The notes below the pieces were generated by a model, which was not told the origin of the DNA, searched no databases, and saw only the letters and a list, made by a program, of their open reading frames with translations. From the NCBI GenBank assembly GCA_007135895.1, contig SLHZ01000053.1, positions 1-9,113 on the forward strand: a DNA stretch of 9,113 nt. The letters are read 5' to 3'. How positions within the stretch are numbered: the stretch's first letter is position 1; each line of letters begins with the position of its first letter. Positions 1 to 6,997 of the stretch are shown piece after piece. The stretch comes from Balneolales bacterium. Lineage in GTDB: Bacteria > Bacteroidota > Rhodothermia > Balneolales > Natronogracilivirgulaceae. Position numbers and translations under genes: made by a program.

Positions 1-2421
1 GTTAACGAACAACACAGCAACGATATATCGGTTTCCCATATAAAATCACTGTGGGTGGATCCTTCATCAGCAATAAACAGACTGGTAAAAAAAGGACTCG
101 CGGAGATCTGGCAAGTACCCCGTTTGAGACTGCGTCCTCTCGTTCAAACCGTCTGGGACTGGAACCCGGAGATACTGCCCGACTCCTCGGATGACAACAA
201 AAGTACGGACAGCAAAACGCAAGATATTGGGGAAAAAGAGAAGCGCCTCAAAGATGGTAAAAATGTTTTAACGCACATAACAAATAAGCGGCATAGCTCT
301 TTTGTTCAGCCATCGGAAGATACGAAAAACGAGAAACTACCCGACATCACTCAATGTCTCATCAACAATAAAGATAATCGGAAAGAGTGGTCACAAATAC
401 ACGCCTTTTTGGCTTCTTTTGACGCGACAAAAGAAGATGGAACAGACCAAAATTCCAACCCGAAGAAAATCCCCGTATGGGTTCAGGCCGTCTCTGAATT
501 AAGACGACTAAGACTGCCAATGACGCGCTCCGATATTATTAAAGCAACAAAAATGAGTGAATATTCATGGCAAAAGATTCGGAAAAGCGGACTTCTGGTC
601 TCAAAGGAGGCTCCTGCTCCGATCACACAAAAAGAGACGACCACCAAAGGCATTACCGGGCTCGTCAGCAACCAGGTCCGGCAGAAACATTCACCGGCAT
701 CCAAACCTTCCGCACCGTACTCATATCGAGGCTCTGAGCGCTCTGTTGACGAGGCGGCATTCATAGAAAGACGCGTTAAGGTAAGCATCATAAATACTCT
801 TAATGAACAACAGAATAAAGTCTTCCTGCCAATACGGAAAGCAATACAATCCGGGTCTTTTAAACGCTTCGTTCTTTTCGGTGTAACGGGAAGTGGGAAA
901 ACGGAAGTATATATTCATGCACTCAAGGAATCTCTGGAGCAGGGCAGGGGCGGCCTTATGCTGGTTCCCGAAATTTCTCTCACACCCCAAACTGTTGAAA
1001 GGTTCTACCGGGTTTTCGGTGACCGTATTTCAGTACTTCACAGTCGCTTGAGCGACCGCGAGAGGCTGCAGGCATGGACAGACCTGCAGCAAGGAAGGAA
1101 GGATATTGCCATTGGAGCCCGTTCGGCGCTCTTTGCACCCGTAAAGAATCCCGGAATCATTATACTGGACGAAGAACACGACAGCTCTTACAAACAAGAA
1201 GAGCCTGCCCCCCGTTATCACGCCAGAGAAACGGCTGTAATGAGGGCTCATATCAACAACGCGGTCATCATTACGGGCTCGGCAACCCCGAGCCTGATCA
1301 GCCTGAGAGCTGCGGCCTCTGGCAAAGCGAATCTGCTCAAGCTCGAGACAAGGCATGCCAGCGCTACCCTTCCCGAAGTATCTGTTCTGGATCTCAGGGA
1401 ATACCGGAACGCCATGAAGGGCCCCCTGGCACGTCCCCTTTACAACGCTGTAGCCCAGGCGCTTACTCGCAAGGAACAAATAATTATTTTGCATAACCGG
1501 CGCGGCTACACCACCTTTCTTCAATGCAACGATTGCGGTCATATCCTTGACTGCCCCTCTTGCAGTGTTTCCCTGACCTATCACCGGTCACAGGGGGGGC
1601 TCAGATGTCATTACTGCGGCTACAGCAGACTCAAGCCGGCTCGTTGCCCATCGTGTGATCGCCCGGGAATTAAAGAGTCCGGAATGGGCACACAAAAAAT
1701 TGAAACAGAGCTTTCCGGACTGTTTCCCCGGGCGCGCATCCTTCGGATGGATCAGGACACAACGTCTGCAAAAGGTGCGCATGAGCGCTTATTGTCCCAA
1801 TTTGCCAAAAGAGAAGCCGACATTCTGATGGGTACGCAGATTGTTGCCAAAGGGTTGGATTTTTTAAATGTAACCGTTGTTGGAGTCATTAACTCCGACA
1901 CGGAGCTGGCCTTTCCCTCCTACCGGTCTTCAGAAAGAATGTACCAGTTGCTCAGCCAGGTTGCCGGGCGCTCCGGACGTGGTGCCAAAGCGGGAACGGT
2001 ATATCTCCAGACGCTCATGCCGTCACACCCCGTCTTTCACTATGCCCGAAATCATGATTTTCCGGGTTTCGCCCGATTTGAAATGAAAGGCCGTAAAGAA
2101 CGATACTTTCCCCCGTATTCCCGCCTTGTCATTATCTATTTCAGATCAAAAGACGCTCAAGCCGTCGCCCTGGTTGCCGATCAGTATACAAAAGTCATCC
2201 GGTCACTATTGAAAAACGATGATATAATGGGCCCATCACCTTCTTCGGTATTGAAAATCAGGTCCTATTATTCATGGGAAAGCCATATCAAAATGGCTCC
2301 CGAAAAAGGCGCCGGCTACATCGAGCGGCTTTTCGATACTATTAACAGGACTTACGATACAACCAGAACTGCCGAGGCGACGCGGGTCCGAATAACCATA
2401 AATATTGATTCCATGCACTAA
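1..2421 (+). CDS. priA: Primosomal protein N' (PriA) replication-restart helicase, 5'-truncated by window edge
   Basis: PriA is the 3'-to-5' superfamily 2 DNA helicase that recognises abandoned forks and reloads the replisome. The frame is open from base 1, so the GTG at 55 is not the start; the N-terminal 3'-end-binding domain lies upstream. Numbering from base 1: a winged-helix-like unit at about 5-45 and a second at about 161-207, as I recall for Bacteroidota PriA; Walker A GVTGSGKT at 294-301; DEEH box at 390-393. Eight zinc-binding cysteines form four CxxC pairs at 509/512, 518/521, 536/539 and 549/552. A second GTQ motif starts at 611 and the motif VI sequence QVAGRSGR is at 653-660. 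The helicase core is intact. Two hydrophilic, unconserved-looking stretches (about 58-158 and 208-265) flank the second winged helix; the first is unusually long. The TAA stop is at 2419-2421. Identity is near certain. Confidence 0.96.
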   Translation, partial: VNEQHSNDISVSHIKSLWVDPSSAINRLVKKGLAEIWQVPRLRLRPLVQTVWDWNPEILPDSSDDNKSTDSKTQDIGEKEKRLKDGKNVLTHITNKRHSSFVQPSEDTKNEKLPDITQCLINNKDNRKEWSQIHAFLASFDATKEDGTDQNSNPKKIPVWVQAVSELRRLRLPMTRSDIIKATKMSEYSWQKIRKSGLLVSKEAPAPITQKETTTKGITGLVSNQVRQKHSPASKPSAPYSYRGSERSVDEAAFIERRVKVSIINTLNEQQNKVFLPIRKAIQSGSFKRFVLFGVTGSGKTEVYIHALKESLEQGRGGLMLVPEISLTPQTVERFYRVFGDRISVLHSRLSDRERLQAWTDLQQGRKDIAIGARSALFAPVKNPGIIILDEEHDSSYKQEEPAPRYHARETAVMRAHINNAVIITGSATPSLISLRAAASGKANLLKLETRHASATLPEVSVLDLREYRNAMKGPLARPLYNAVAQALTRKEQIIILHNRRGYTTFLQCNDCGHILDCPSCSVSLTYHRSQGGLRCHYCGYSRLKPARCPSCDRPGIKESGMGTQKIETELSGLFPRARILRMDQDTTSAKGAHERLLSQFAKREADILMGTQIVAKGLDFLNVTVVGVINSDTELAFPSYRSSERMYQLLSQVAGRSGRGAKAGTVYLQTLMPSHPVFHYARNHDFPGFARFEMKGRKERYFPPYSRLVIIYFRSKDAQAVALVADQYTKVIRSLLKNDDIMGPSPSSVLKIRSYYSWESHIKMAPEKGAGYIERLFDTINRTYDTTRTAEATRVRITINIDSMH

Positions 2422-2548
2422 ATGAGTTTATTTATTAGTAATATTTCCTCTGGAAACCCCGGGCGACTGAACGTTCAGGGCTTTCCCATAGCAGGACTCA
2501 ACACGAACAACCGGACAAACCGAAAAAGAGCTTTATAACAGTATATCC
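2422..2548. other. priA-scpB intergenic region with a 12-bp palindrome
   Basis: This 127-base gap has no ORF that looks real. It begins AT-rich (2424-2450) and contains a perfect palindrome, CTGAACGTTCAG, at 2467-2478. Partly matching outer arms (TGGAAA upstream, TTTCCCA downstream) could extend it as an imperfect hairpin. No T-run follows, so it is not a convincing intrinsic terminator. It could equally be a protein-binding site or chance. I see no clear promoter and no ribosome-binding site before scpB. Confidence 0.4.
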
Positions 2549-3250
2549 ATGATTCACCCCAGAGAAATCGAGATAAGCGGCTTGCCTTTAGGGGCTATTG
2601 TGGAAGCAATCCTATTTGCAGCCGACAGACCCCTTAGTGCTGATGATATCATTCAGGTTATCACGGAAGCCGAACTGGCTCCCCTCCTGGAGCAGGAGGA
2701 TATCGAATCGGTCATACGAGACCTTAAAGAACAGCTGGAAGAACAGGGGCGAGCGTTCACCATACAATATACTGGCGGAGGCTATTGCTTTGCAACTCAA
2801 CCTATTTATCATGGTTGGCTCGAGTATTTTCAACATCATAATACTAAGAGAAAAGTGTCACAATCCGCCATTGAGACTCTGGCAATCGTTGCATACCGGC
2901 AACCGGTTACCAAACCGGAAATTGATCACATCCGCGGTGTGGATTCCAGTTACATCCTTCGGCAACTGCTGGAAAAACAATTAATTGAAGTTGCCGGACG
3001 CTTTGAAGGACCCGGGCGGGCCCTCTTGTATCGAACAACACCCGTCTTTTTACAACACTTCGGGCTCAACTCCCTGGATGAGCTTCCTCGCCCAAGGGAA
3101 ATCGAAGAAATTCTTAAAGATGATGATATGGCCGAGCACCGGCAGCTCATGCTGGAACTCAAGTCGGAACTTAAGCCTCTGCCCTTCTTCGAAGAACAGG
3201 ACCCTGAAAGGCCAAAAACACCGGATAATCGAAACTCCGATGAACAATAA
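2549..3250 (+). CDS. scpB: Segregation and condensation protein B (ScpB)
   Basis: ScpB is the kite-type accessory subunit of the SMC-ScpA-ScpB condensin; it dimerises, binds ScpA and helps organise and segregate the chromosome. The 233-residue length is normal to slightly long for the family. The first winged-helix domain covers about 13-85, with the opening LGAIVEAILFAADRPLS. The second covers about 102-180 and carries the family signature ETLAIVAYRQPVTKPEI followed by IRGVDSS (109-134). An acidic, probably disordered tail (215-233) follows. The ATG at 2549 gives the expected N-terminus; no Shine-Dalgarno precedes it. scpA is not adjacent (priA lies upstream), but scpB next to an RsuA-family pseudouridine synthase is a common arrangement. 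Identity is secure. Confidence 0.95.
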   Translation: MIHPREIEISGLPLGAIVEAILFAADRPLSADDIIQVITEAELAPLLEQEDIESVIRDLKEQLEEQGRAFTIQYTGGGYCFATQPIYHGWLEYFQHHNTKRKVSQSAIETLAIVAYRQPVTKPEIDHIRGVDSSYILRQLLEKQLIEVAGRFEGPGRALLYRTTPVFLQHFGLNSLDELPRPREIEEILKDDDMAEHRQLMLELKSELKPLPFFEEQDPERPKTPDNRNSDEQ

Positions 3251-3328
3251 AGAGCATCCAGAGCTGGCTCTGCTCTGCATTCCTTGTGAACCAGAGCCTC
3301 ACGGATATCTCAAATCTCCCCGTTTAAT
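3251..3328 (+). other. scpB-rluB spacer with overlapping inverted repeats
   Basis: The 78-base spacer opens with nested repeats of AGAGC and GCTCT. CAGAGC-TG-GCTCTG is a perfect inverted repeat at 3259-3272. AGAGCA (3251-3256) can pair with TGCTCT (3271-3276). Alternatively GGCTCTG (3266-3272) can pair with CAGAGCC (3292-3298). The last two pairings share bases and would exclude each other in RNA. No T-run follows either, so this is not a standard terminator. Its function is unknown and chance is possible. Confidence 0.4.
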
Positions 3329-4144
3329 ATGAGTCACCCAAAAAAAAGATCGACACCACCGGAAAAAAAAGGCCACCGCTTCTCCGTTAAACAGGATGAT
3401 AAAGAGACTATACGACTCAACAAGTACATCGCTCACGCCGGCATTTGTTCGCGCCGTGATGCCGACGACTACATCCGCGCAGGTAAAGTCAGGGTTAATG
3501 GAAAGATTTGCAAAGAGCTGGGAACCCTGGTCCGCCCTTCCGACCGCATTCTAGTGGACGGCCAAAAAATTGAGCCTGAGCCCTTCGTCTATGTTCTCAT
3601 GAACAAACCAAGAGATACCATTACGACCACCAGTGATGAAAAGGGCCGCAAAACGGTCATGGACCTCATTGAAAAAGCTACCGGTGTGAGACTTTATCCG
3701 GTCGGACGACTTGACCGCAACACTACCGGCCTCATTCTGCTGACAAATGACGGCGACCTTGCCAACCGGCTGATGCACCCCTCTTACAAGGTCAGAAAAG
3801 TCTATGAAACAGAAACCTCCCGCGCACTCTCCGATGAGCAAATTGAGCAACTTCGTACCGGTGTTGAACTGGACGATGGTCCTGCAAAAGCGTACAGAGT
3901 AAGCCGACACCCACTCTATTCCAATGTGATCCGGATGAGCTTGCACGAAGGCCGGAACCGAATGGTACGCAGAATGCTACAAGCAATTGGTGCCGAAGTT
4001 GTTAAGCTTGACCGTGTTATTTATGGCTCCCTCAATAAGGAAGGACTTCGGATAGGGCGTTGGCGCAACCTTCGCAAACACGAAATCAACGACTTGCGGA
4101 AAATGGTACGCCTGGTGCCTCTTGACCACCTCAACCGTTCTTAG
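3329..4144 (+). CDS. rluB: RsuA/RluB-family 23S rRNA pseudouridine synthase
   Basis: The enzyme isomerises a uridine in rRNA to pseudouridine; RluB members modify the peptidyl-transferase region of 23S rRNA. The 271-residue protein starts with a lysine-rich tail (1-27), then an S4 RNA-binding domain (28-81: IRLNKYIAHAGICSRRDAD, later VRVNG). The catalytic domain follows, with motif GRLDRNTTGLILLTNDG at 126-142; Asp129 is the expected nucleophile. Further family signatures are YVLMNKP at 88-94, KVYE at 157-160 and LHEGRNRMVRRM at 205-216. All key residues are present. The ATG at 3329 is followed by two runs of eight A (3340-3347 and 3363-3370). RluB is the best fit by the spacing of motif II and the scpB neighbour; RluE or RluF specificity cannot be excluded from sequence alone. 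Confidence 0.9.
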   Translation: MSHPKKRSTPPEKKGHRFSVKQDDKETIRLNKYIAHAGICSRRDADDYIRAGKVRVNGKICKELGTLVRPSDRILVDGQKIEPEPFVYVLMNKPRDTITTTSDEKGRKTVMDLIEKATGVRLYPVGRLDRNTTGLILLTNDGDLANRLMHPSYKVRKVYETETSRALSDEQIEQLRTGVELDDGPAKAYRVSRHPLYSNVIRMSLHEGRNRMVRRMLQAIGAEVVKLDRVIYGSLNKEGLRIGRWRNLRKHEINDLRKMVRLVPLDHLNRS

Positions 4145-4145
4145 T

Positions 4146-5402
4146 GTGAAACCAGTTTTTACACCACTTCTTTCGGGTCCTATCCTGCTGTTGCTTACCT
4201 GGCTAATAACGGTATCAGCCATGTACCATCCGCCCGCCTCCACCCCGGAAACTACCCCGGGAGATACAGCAATACAGGCAAGAAGCAACCCGGAAATCAT
4301 CCCGGAGATCCCCTCCTCAATGCTGCTGGATACCGCATTCATCAAGGATGCCACAAAAGCCATAGACCTGCTTTACAACCGGCAGTATCTCTTGTCACTG
4401 GAGGTAATGGAAGACTGGAAGAAGGACTTCCCAAACCACCCGCTGTGGCCACTGTGGCCCGCGCTGGAAGCCTGGTGGCCGATCATCGTCGACCTGGAGG
4501 ATCATCAGCATGACAAAGAGTTCCTGCGGGCCGCGGAAAAGGTCATCTCCACCTGCAATGACCTGCTTCGCGAAGACGAAAATAATCTTGATGCCCAAAT
4601 CATCCGATCCATCGCAAATGGCCAGGTCGCCCGATATTATTCCAACCGTTTTCGATGGTACCGAAGCTTCAGAAGTGCACGACGAGCCCTGAGAGACTTC
4701 TTTCAAATTGAGTCCGTCTATCCGGATATCCCTGATATTCACTTTGGAATTGGCATGTACCGGTATTTTGCGGCCTATTTGGTAGAGGCCTACCCGATAG
4801 CAACACCCATCGGCTGGATGCTGCCGAGAGGCGACAGGGAAGAGGGTCTTGAGCGACTGAAGCTAGCAGCAGAGAACAGTATTTTTATGGAACCCGAGGC
4901 CGCCTATTTTTTGGGACACATCTACCTCCATTTTGAGAAAGAGCCCGACCAGGCGCTGGAGTATTTGAAACATATTTATGATCGGTATCCCAATAATTCC
5001 TATTTCCGCAGGCTGTACATTCGCTCATTGCACCAGCTACAGCGAGACCAAGAGGCCCTTTTTGCCATTGAGGAAAGTCTTTCCATGTGGCAAGATGGCG
5101 GCTCACATGAAGTAACAGTAATGAAGGAGGATCTCTATACCATCAGAGGAATCATACACCTTCAACGGCAGAATTTGAAAACAGCGAAAGAAAACTTTGA
5201 AAAAGCCGTCAATGCATCGGAAAAGCTTCGGCCTTTTGCTACACGGAAAAACTTGATTACTTCGCTTTTCTATCTCGGTGAAATTCATCTTGAGAATGGA
5301 AATCACCAGAAGGCCCGCTATTACTTCGCGCGTGCCTCAAACCCTGATGCAGAACATCCCAACGCCAAACGTGCACGAGAGGCCCTTGAATCACACTTCT
5401 GA
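4146..5402 (+). CDS. Exported or membrane-anchored TPR-repeat protein, function unknown
   Basis: I do not recognise a named family. The frame is also open from a TTG at 4122, overlapping rluB by 23 bases. I chose GTG at 4146, two bases after the rluB TAG, because it yields a classic signal peptide: Met-Lys-Pro, then a hydrophobic stretch (about 4-22) ending ITVSA before a Pro/Thr-rich linker (residues 27-60). Cleavage after VSA or retention as an anchor are both possible; no lipobox Cys is seen. The 418-residue product is helical, with TPR-like units at about 250-282 (AAYFLGHIYLHFEKEPDQAL), 284-314, 327-357 and 370-402. The middle contains an aromatic segment with WPLWPALEAWWP (about 101-112) and the block TPIGWMLPRGDREEGLERLK (220-239), which looks like a conserved core. 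Tight linkage suggests co-transcription with rluB. A periplasmic scaffold role is only a guess. Confidence 0.8.
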   Translation: MKPVFTPLLSGPILLLLTWLITVSAMYHPPASTPETTPGDTAIQARSNPEIIPEIPSSMLLDTAFIKDATKAIDLLYNRQYLLSLEVMEDWKKDFPNHPLWPLWPALEAWWPIIVDLEDHQHDKEFLRAAEKVISTCNDLLREDENNLDAQIIRSIANGQVARYYSNRFRWYRSFRSARRALRDFFQIESVYPDIPDIHFGIGMYRYFAAYLVEAYPIATPIGWMLPRGDREEGLERLKLAAENSIFMEPEAAYFLGHIYLHFEKEPDQALEYLKHIYDRYPNNSYFRRLYIRSLHQLQRDQEALFAIEESLSMWQDGGSHEVTVMKEDLYTIRGIIHLQRQNLKTAKENFEKAVNASEKLRPFATRKNLITSLFYLGEIHLENGNHQKARYYFARASNPDAEHPNAKRAREALESHF

Positions 5403-5435
5403 CAGCCAGACAACTTTTCTCCTCAAAGTTAAAGT

Positions 5436-6161
5436 ATGACCCGAAACGAAAGACCCTTCTGCTCTCTGCCGCCAGCGACCTATACCCAACGCAAACACCA
5501 GAAGAACCTGCGTATTCGGGTTACAGGGAACGGTATCACCGTCTCCGGACCTGCACGCTGCACCCACAAAGAGATGCGGGATTTTTATTGGAAAAAAGCA
5601 GACTGGATCAAAAAAGCATGGCAAAACCAGCAAGAAAAAGAGAAAAAGCGGCGACTCTTAATAGAAAAAAACCGGGGAACGCTTCTGATCAGAGGAATAA
5701 GAAAAAGGATCATTGAACAGGTCCAAACAGACGGAAAAAAAAGCCTTATTGATGAATTGGACGAATACGTTGTTCTTTATCACAACCCGAAAGAAAAAGA
5801 AGGAAAAGAAGCTGCCGTCAATACTTTCTATCTCAAAGCGGCACTAAAAGAGCTGCCGGTTCATTTAGCAAGAAACAGCAAACTGCTTTCGGTCAGTCCC
5901 GGTAAGCTGAGCATACGCAATCAGAAAACCCGATGGGGAAGCTGCTCCAGGAAAGGCAACATCTCCCTGAACTGGCGCCTGATCAAATGCCCGGTTTGGA
6001 TTGTCAATTATATCATCATACACGAACTTGTCCACCTGCGACATTTCAATCACAGCAGGGCCTTCTGGCAAGAGGTGACACAGTGTTTTCCGGAAACGGA
6101 CAAGGCCAGAAAATGGATCCGCCAACACGAAGCAGAGGTTTTCACTGAAGACGGGCTATGA
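5436..6161 (+). CDS. YgjP/DUF45 (SprT-like) zinc metalloprotease
   Basis: This is a predicted cytoplasmic zinc-dependent hydrolase of the YgjP/DUF45 family (M48-like gluzincin fold related to WSS1/SprT). Substrates in bacteria are not firmly known. The 241-residue length is typical. The C-terminal half carries the family signatures: KTRWGSCS at 164-171, the helix WIVNYIIIHELVHLRHFNHS at 188-207, and FW at 210-211. His196 and His200 with Glu197 form HExxH, and His206 of the NHS motif should be the third zinc ligand. The N-terminal half is highly charged, with a lysine/glutamate-rich helix at about 64-80. The ATG at 5436 has no clear Shine-Dalgarno. It sits 33 bases after the TPR gene on the same strand, probably the last gene of that transcript, and converges with the methyltransferase gene. 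Confidence 0.88.
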   Translation: MTRNERPFCSLPPATYTQRKHQKNLRIRVTGNGITVSGPARCTHKEMRDFYWKKADWIKKAWQNQQEKEKKRRLLIEKNRGTLLIRGIRKRIIEQVQTDGKKSLIDELDEYVVLYHNPKEKEGKEAAVNTFYLKAALKELPVHLARNSKLLSVSPGKLSIRNQKTRWGSCSRKGNISLNWRLIKCPVWIVNYIIIHELVHLRHFNHSRAFWQEVTQCFPETDKARKWIRQHEAEVFTEDGL

Positions 6162-6181
6162 AAAAAGACGCACTATGAAAA

Positions 6182-6859
6182 TCAAAGCTGCTTTTTCAGC
6201 GTATAAAGCGCACGCTGACCGTTAACCCGGAGCTGTCTCAATGGCTGGTTCGTGCGTGCGGGAACCGTGCGCAGACGTTTTTCCGGGTCATCAACCCGCA
6301 GGGTTAACAGTCGGGCAGGAGGGAAATTCAGCAAGACCACCTTCTCGTCAAGCAGACAGTTTTTTACCAGGCCCTGCTCGTACCGACTCCGGAACAGATT
6401 AAAATTAACATACTTGTAGTATATGATGTAGGAGCCGGGCCGGCAAAGTCTCAGCTTTTGCTTCCACAAGCGACGGGTAACCGGAGCCGGAATGGTTTCA
6501 TAAGGAAGACTCGATAATAGAAAGTCGTACTTCCTGCCCGGATTAAAGGATACAAAATCCTGATGATGCAACCGAAAAGCACCATTACTTCGAAAACGAT
6601 CCTTCAAAAGATGGTAAAAGTAGGAGTTCAGTTCAACCACATCAAAGCGATCCCCAAGTCTTAAATCAGGAAGTATTCTCTCTGTGAAAGTACCGGTGCC
6701 CGGTCCGATCTCCAGAATTGACAAAGGCCTGCGGTCCGGTTTGCGCAATTGGTCTACCACGATGCGCACGGCATCGCGCGCAAGATATTTCGAGCTGGGC
6801 ATTACCGTCCCGGTTTTTTTCCAGTCCCGGATAAAATGTAAAATATGCTGATGTAGCAA
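6182..6859 (-). CDS. Class I SAM-dependent methyltransferase, PmtA-like (candidate phospholipid N-methyltransferase)
   Basis: This 225-residue Rossmann-fold methyltransferase resembles the Rhodobacter-type PmtA (phosphatidylethanolamine N-methyltransferase) and the related KsgA rRNA adenine dimethylases. N-terminal TVMPSSKYLAR (18-28) matches the PmtA entry motif. Motif I ILEIGPGTGTF is at 48-58, the acidic post-I motif VVELN at 74-78, the KsgA/PmtA-like motif IV SSLPYETIP at 116-124, and NFPPARLLTL at 178-187 is the PmtA-type late motif. The family points to amino-group methylation of a phospholipid, but no substrate can be read from sequence, and an rRNA or other target is possible. The only sensible start is TTG at 6859: the next in-frame ATG (codon 20) would remove the entry motif, and an in-frame TAG lies 11 codons upstream. 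The stop lies 20 bases from that of the metalloprotease (convergent). Confidence 0.8.
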   Translation of the reverse strand: MLHQHILHFIRDWKKTGTVMPSSKYLARDAVRIVVDQLRKPDRRPLSILEIGPGTGTFTERILPDLRLGDRFDVVELNSYFYHLLKDRFRSNGAFRLHHQDFVSFNPGRKYDFLLSSLPYETIPAPVTRRLWKQKLRLCRPGSYIIYYKYVNFNLFRSRYEQGLVKNCLLDEKVVLLNFPPARLLTLRVDDPEKRLRTVPARTNQPLRQLRVNGQRALYTLKKQL

Positions 6860-6910
6860 GAGACCTAACCTGTTCTTTGTATGCTTAAGCTACAATGATG
6901 CAATATAGCA

Positions 6911-6939
6911 CAAAACTATGCAAGTTTTAATTCAACAAA
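6911..6939 (-). promoter_or_regulatory. Candidate Bacteroidota-type promoter for the methyltransferase gene
   Basis: Read on the minus strand, TTTG (6939-6936) is followed after 17 bases by TAGTTTTG (6918-6911), which matches the Bacteroidota -7 box TAnnTTTG. The known spacing between TTG and this box is roughly 17-23 bases, so it fits at the short end. Transcription would begin near 6903-6905, leaving a leader of about 45 bases before the TTG start. This is pattern matching only; such short motifs arise by chance in AT-rich DNA. Confidence 0.35.
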
Positions 6940-6956
6940 TTATACCTGTATAATTT
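6937..6956. promoter_or_regulatory. 20-bp perfect inverted repeat with two opposed TATAAT boxes (divergent promoter/operator candidate)
   Basis: AAATTATAC-CT-GTATAATTT has perfect 9-base arms around a 2-base centre. The right arm contains TATAAT on the plus strand (6949-6954) and the left arm contains TATAAT on the minus strand (6944-6939), each pointing toward the gene on its side (xseB-dxs and the methyltransferase). No good -35 hexamer lies 16-18 bases upstream of either. It could be a dimeric repressor operator, back-to-back -10 boxes, or both. Confidence 0.45.
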
Positions 6957-6982
6957 ACAAATTTTAGATCTTGTCGATGGGA

Positions 6983-6997
6983 TGTGATATCTTCACA
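6983..6997. promoter_or_regulatory. Inverted repeat TGTGA-N5-TCACA in the xseB-dxs leader
   Basis: TGTGA (6983-6987) and TCACA (6993-6997) are exact reverse complements around TATCT. The half-sites equal those of CRP/FNR-family regulators, but the classical CRP spacer is six bases and here it is five. The repeat would form a 5-bp hairpin in the transcript. It lies 47 bases before the xseB ATG, downstream of the opposed TATAAT boxes, where binding would tend to block transcription. Function is unproven. Confidence 0.3.

Noticed and set aside
1030..1584. 184-codon minus-strand ORF inside priA
   Set aside because: It lies entirely opposite the helicase and zinc-binding core of priA and shows no recognisable domain; it is a shadow of strongly conserved coding sequence.
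55..2421. GTG at 55 as the start of priA
   Set aside because: The frame is open to base 1 and reads through into the winged-helix-like region; a start here would lack the N-terminal DNA-binding domain, so the gene is simply cut by the window edge.
4122..4145. TTG at 4122 as the start of the TPR gene
   Set aside because: It overlaps rluB by 23 bases and puts a Thr/Ser-rich stretch ahead of a good signal peptide; GTG at 4146 gives Met-Lys-Pro then the hydrophobic segment. The choice is likely, not certain.
6162..6240. Bidirectional terminator between the convergent metalloprotease and methyltransferase genes
   Set aside because: The inverted repeats seen (GCTG/CAGC around CTTTTT, and CAGCGT/ACGCTG) are short and are not followed by a T-run in the right direction on either strand.
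6926..6954. Full sigma-70 type promoter toward xseB
   Set aside because: TATAAT at 6949-6954 is perfect, but no TTGACA-like hexamer sits 16-18 bases upstream (best is TTTAAT), and the likely phylum uses a different consensus; kept only as part of the palindrome feature.
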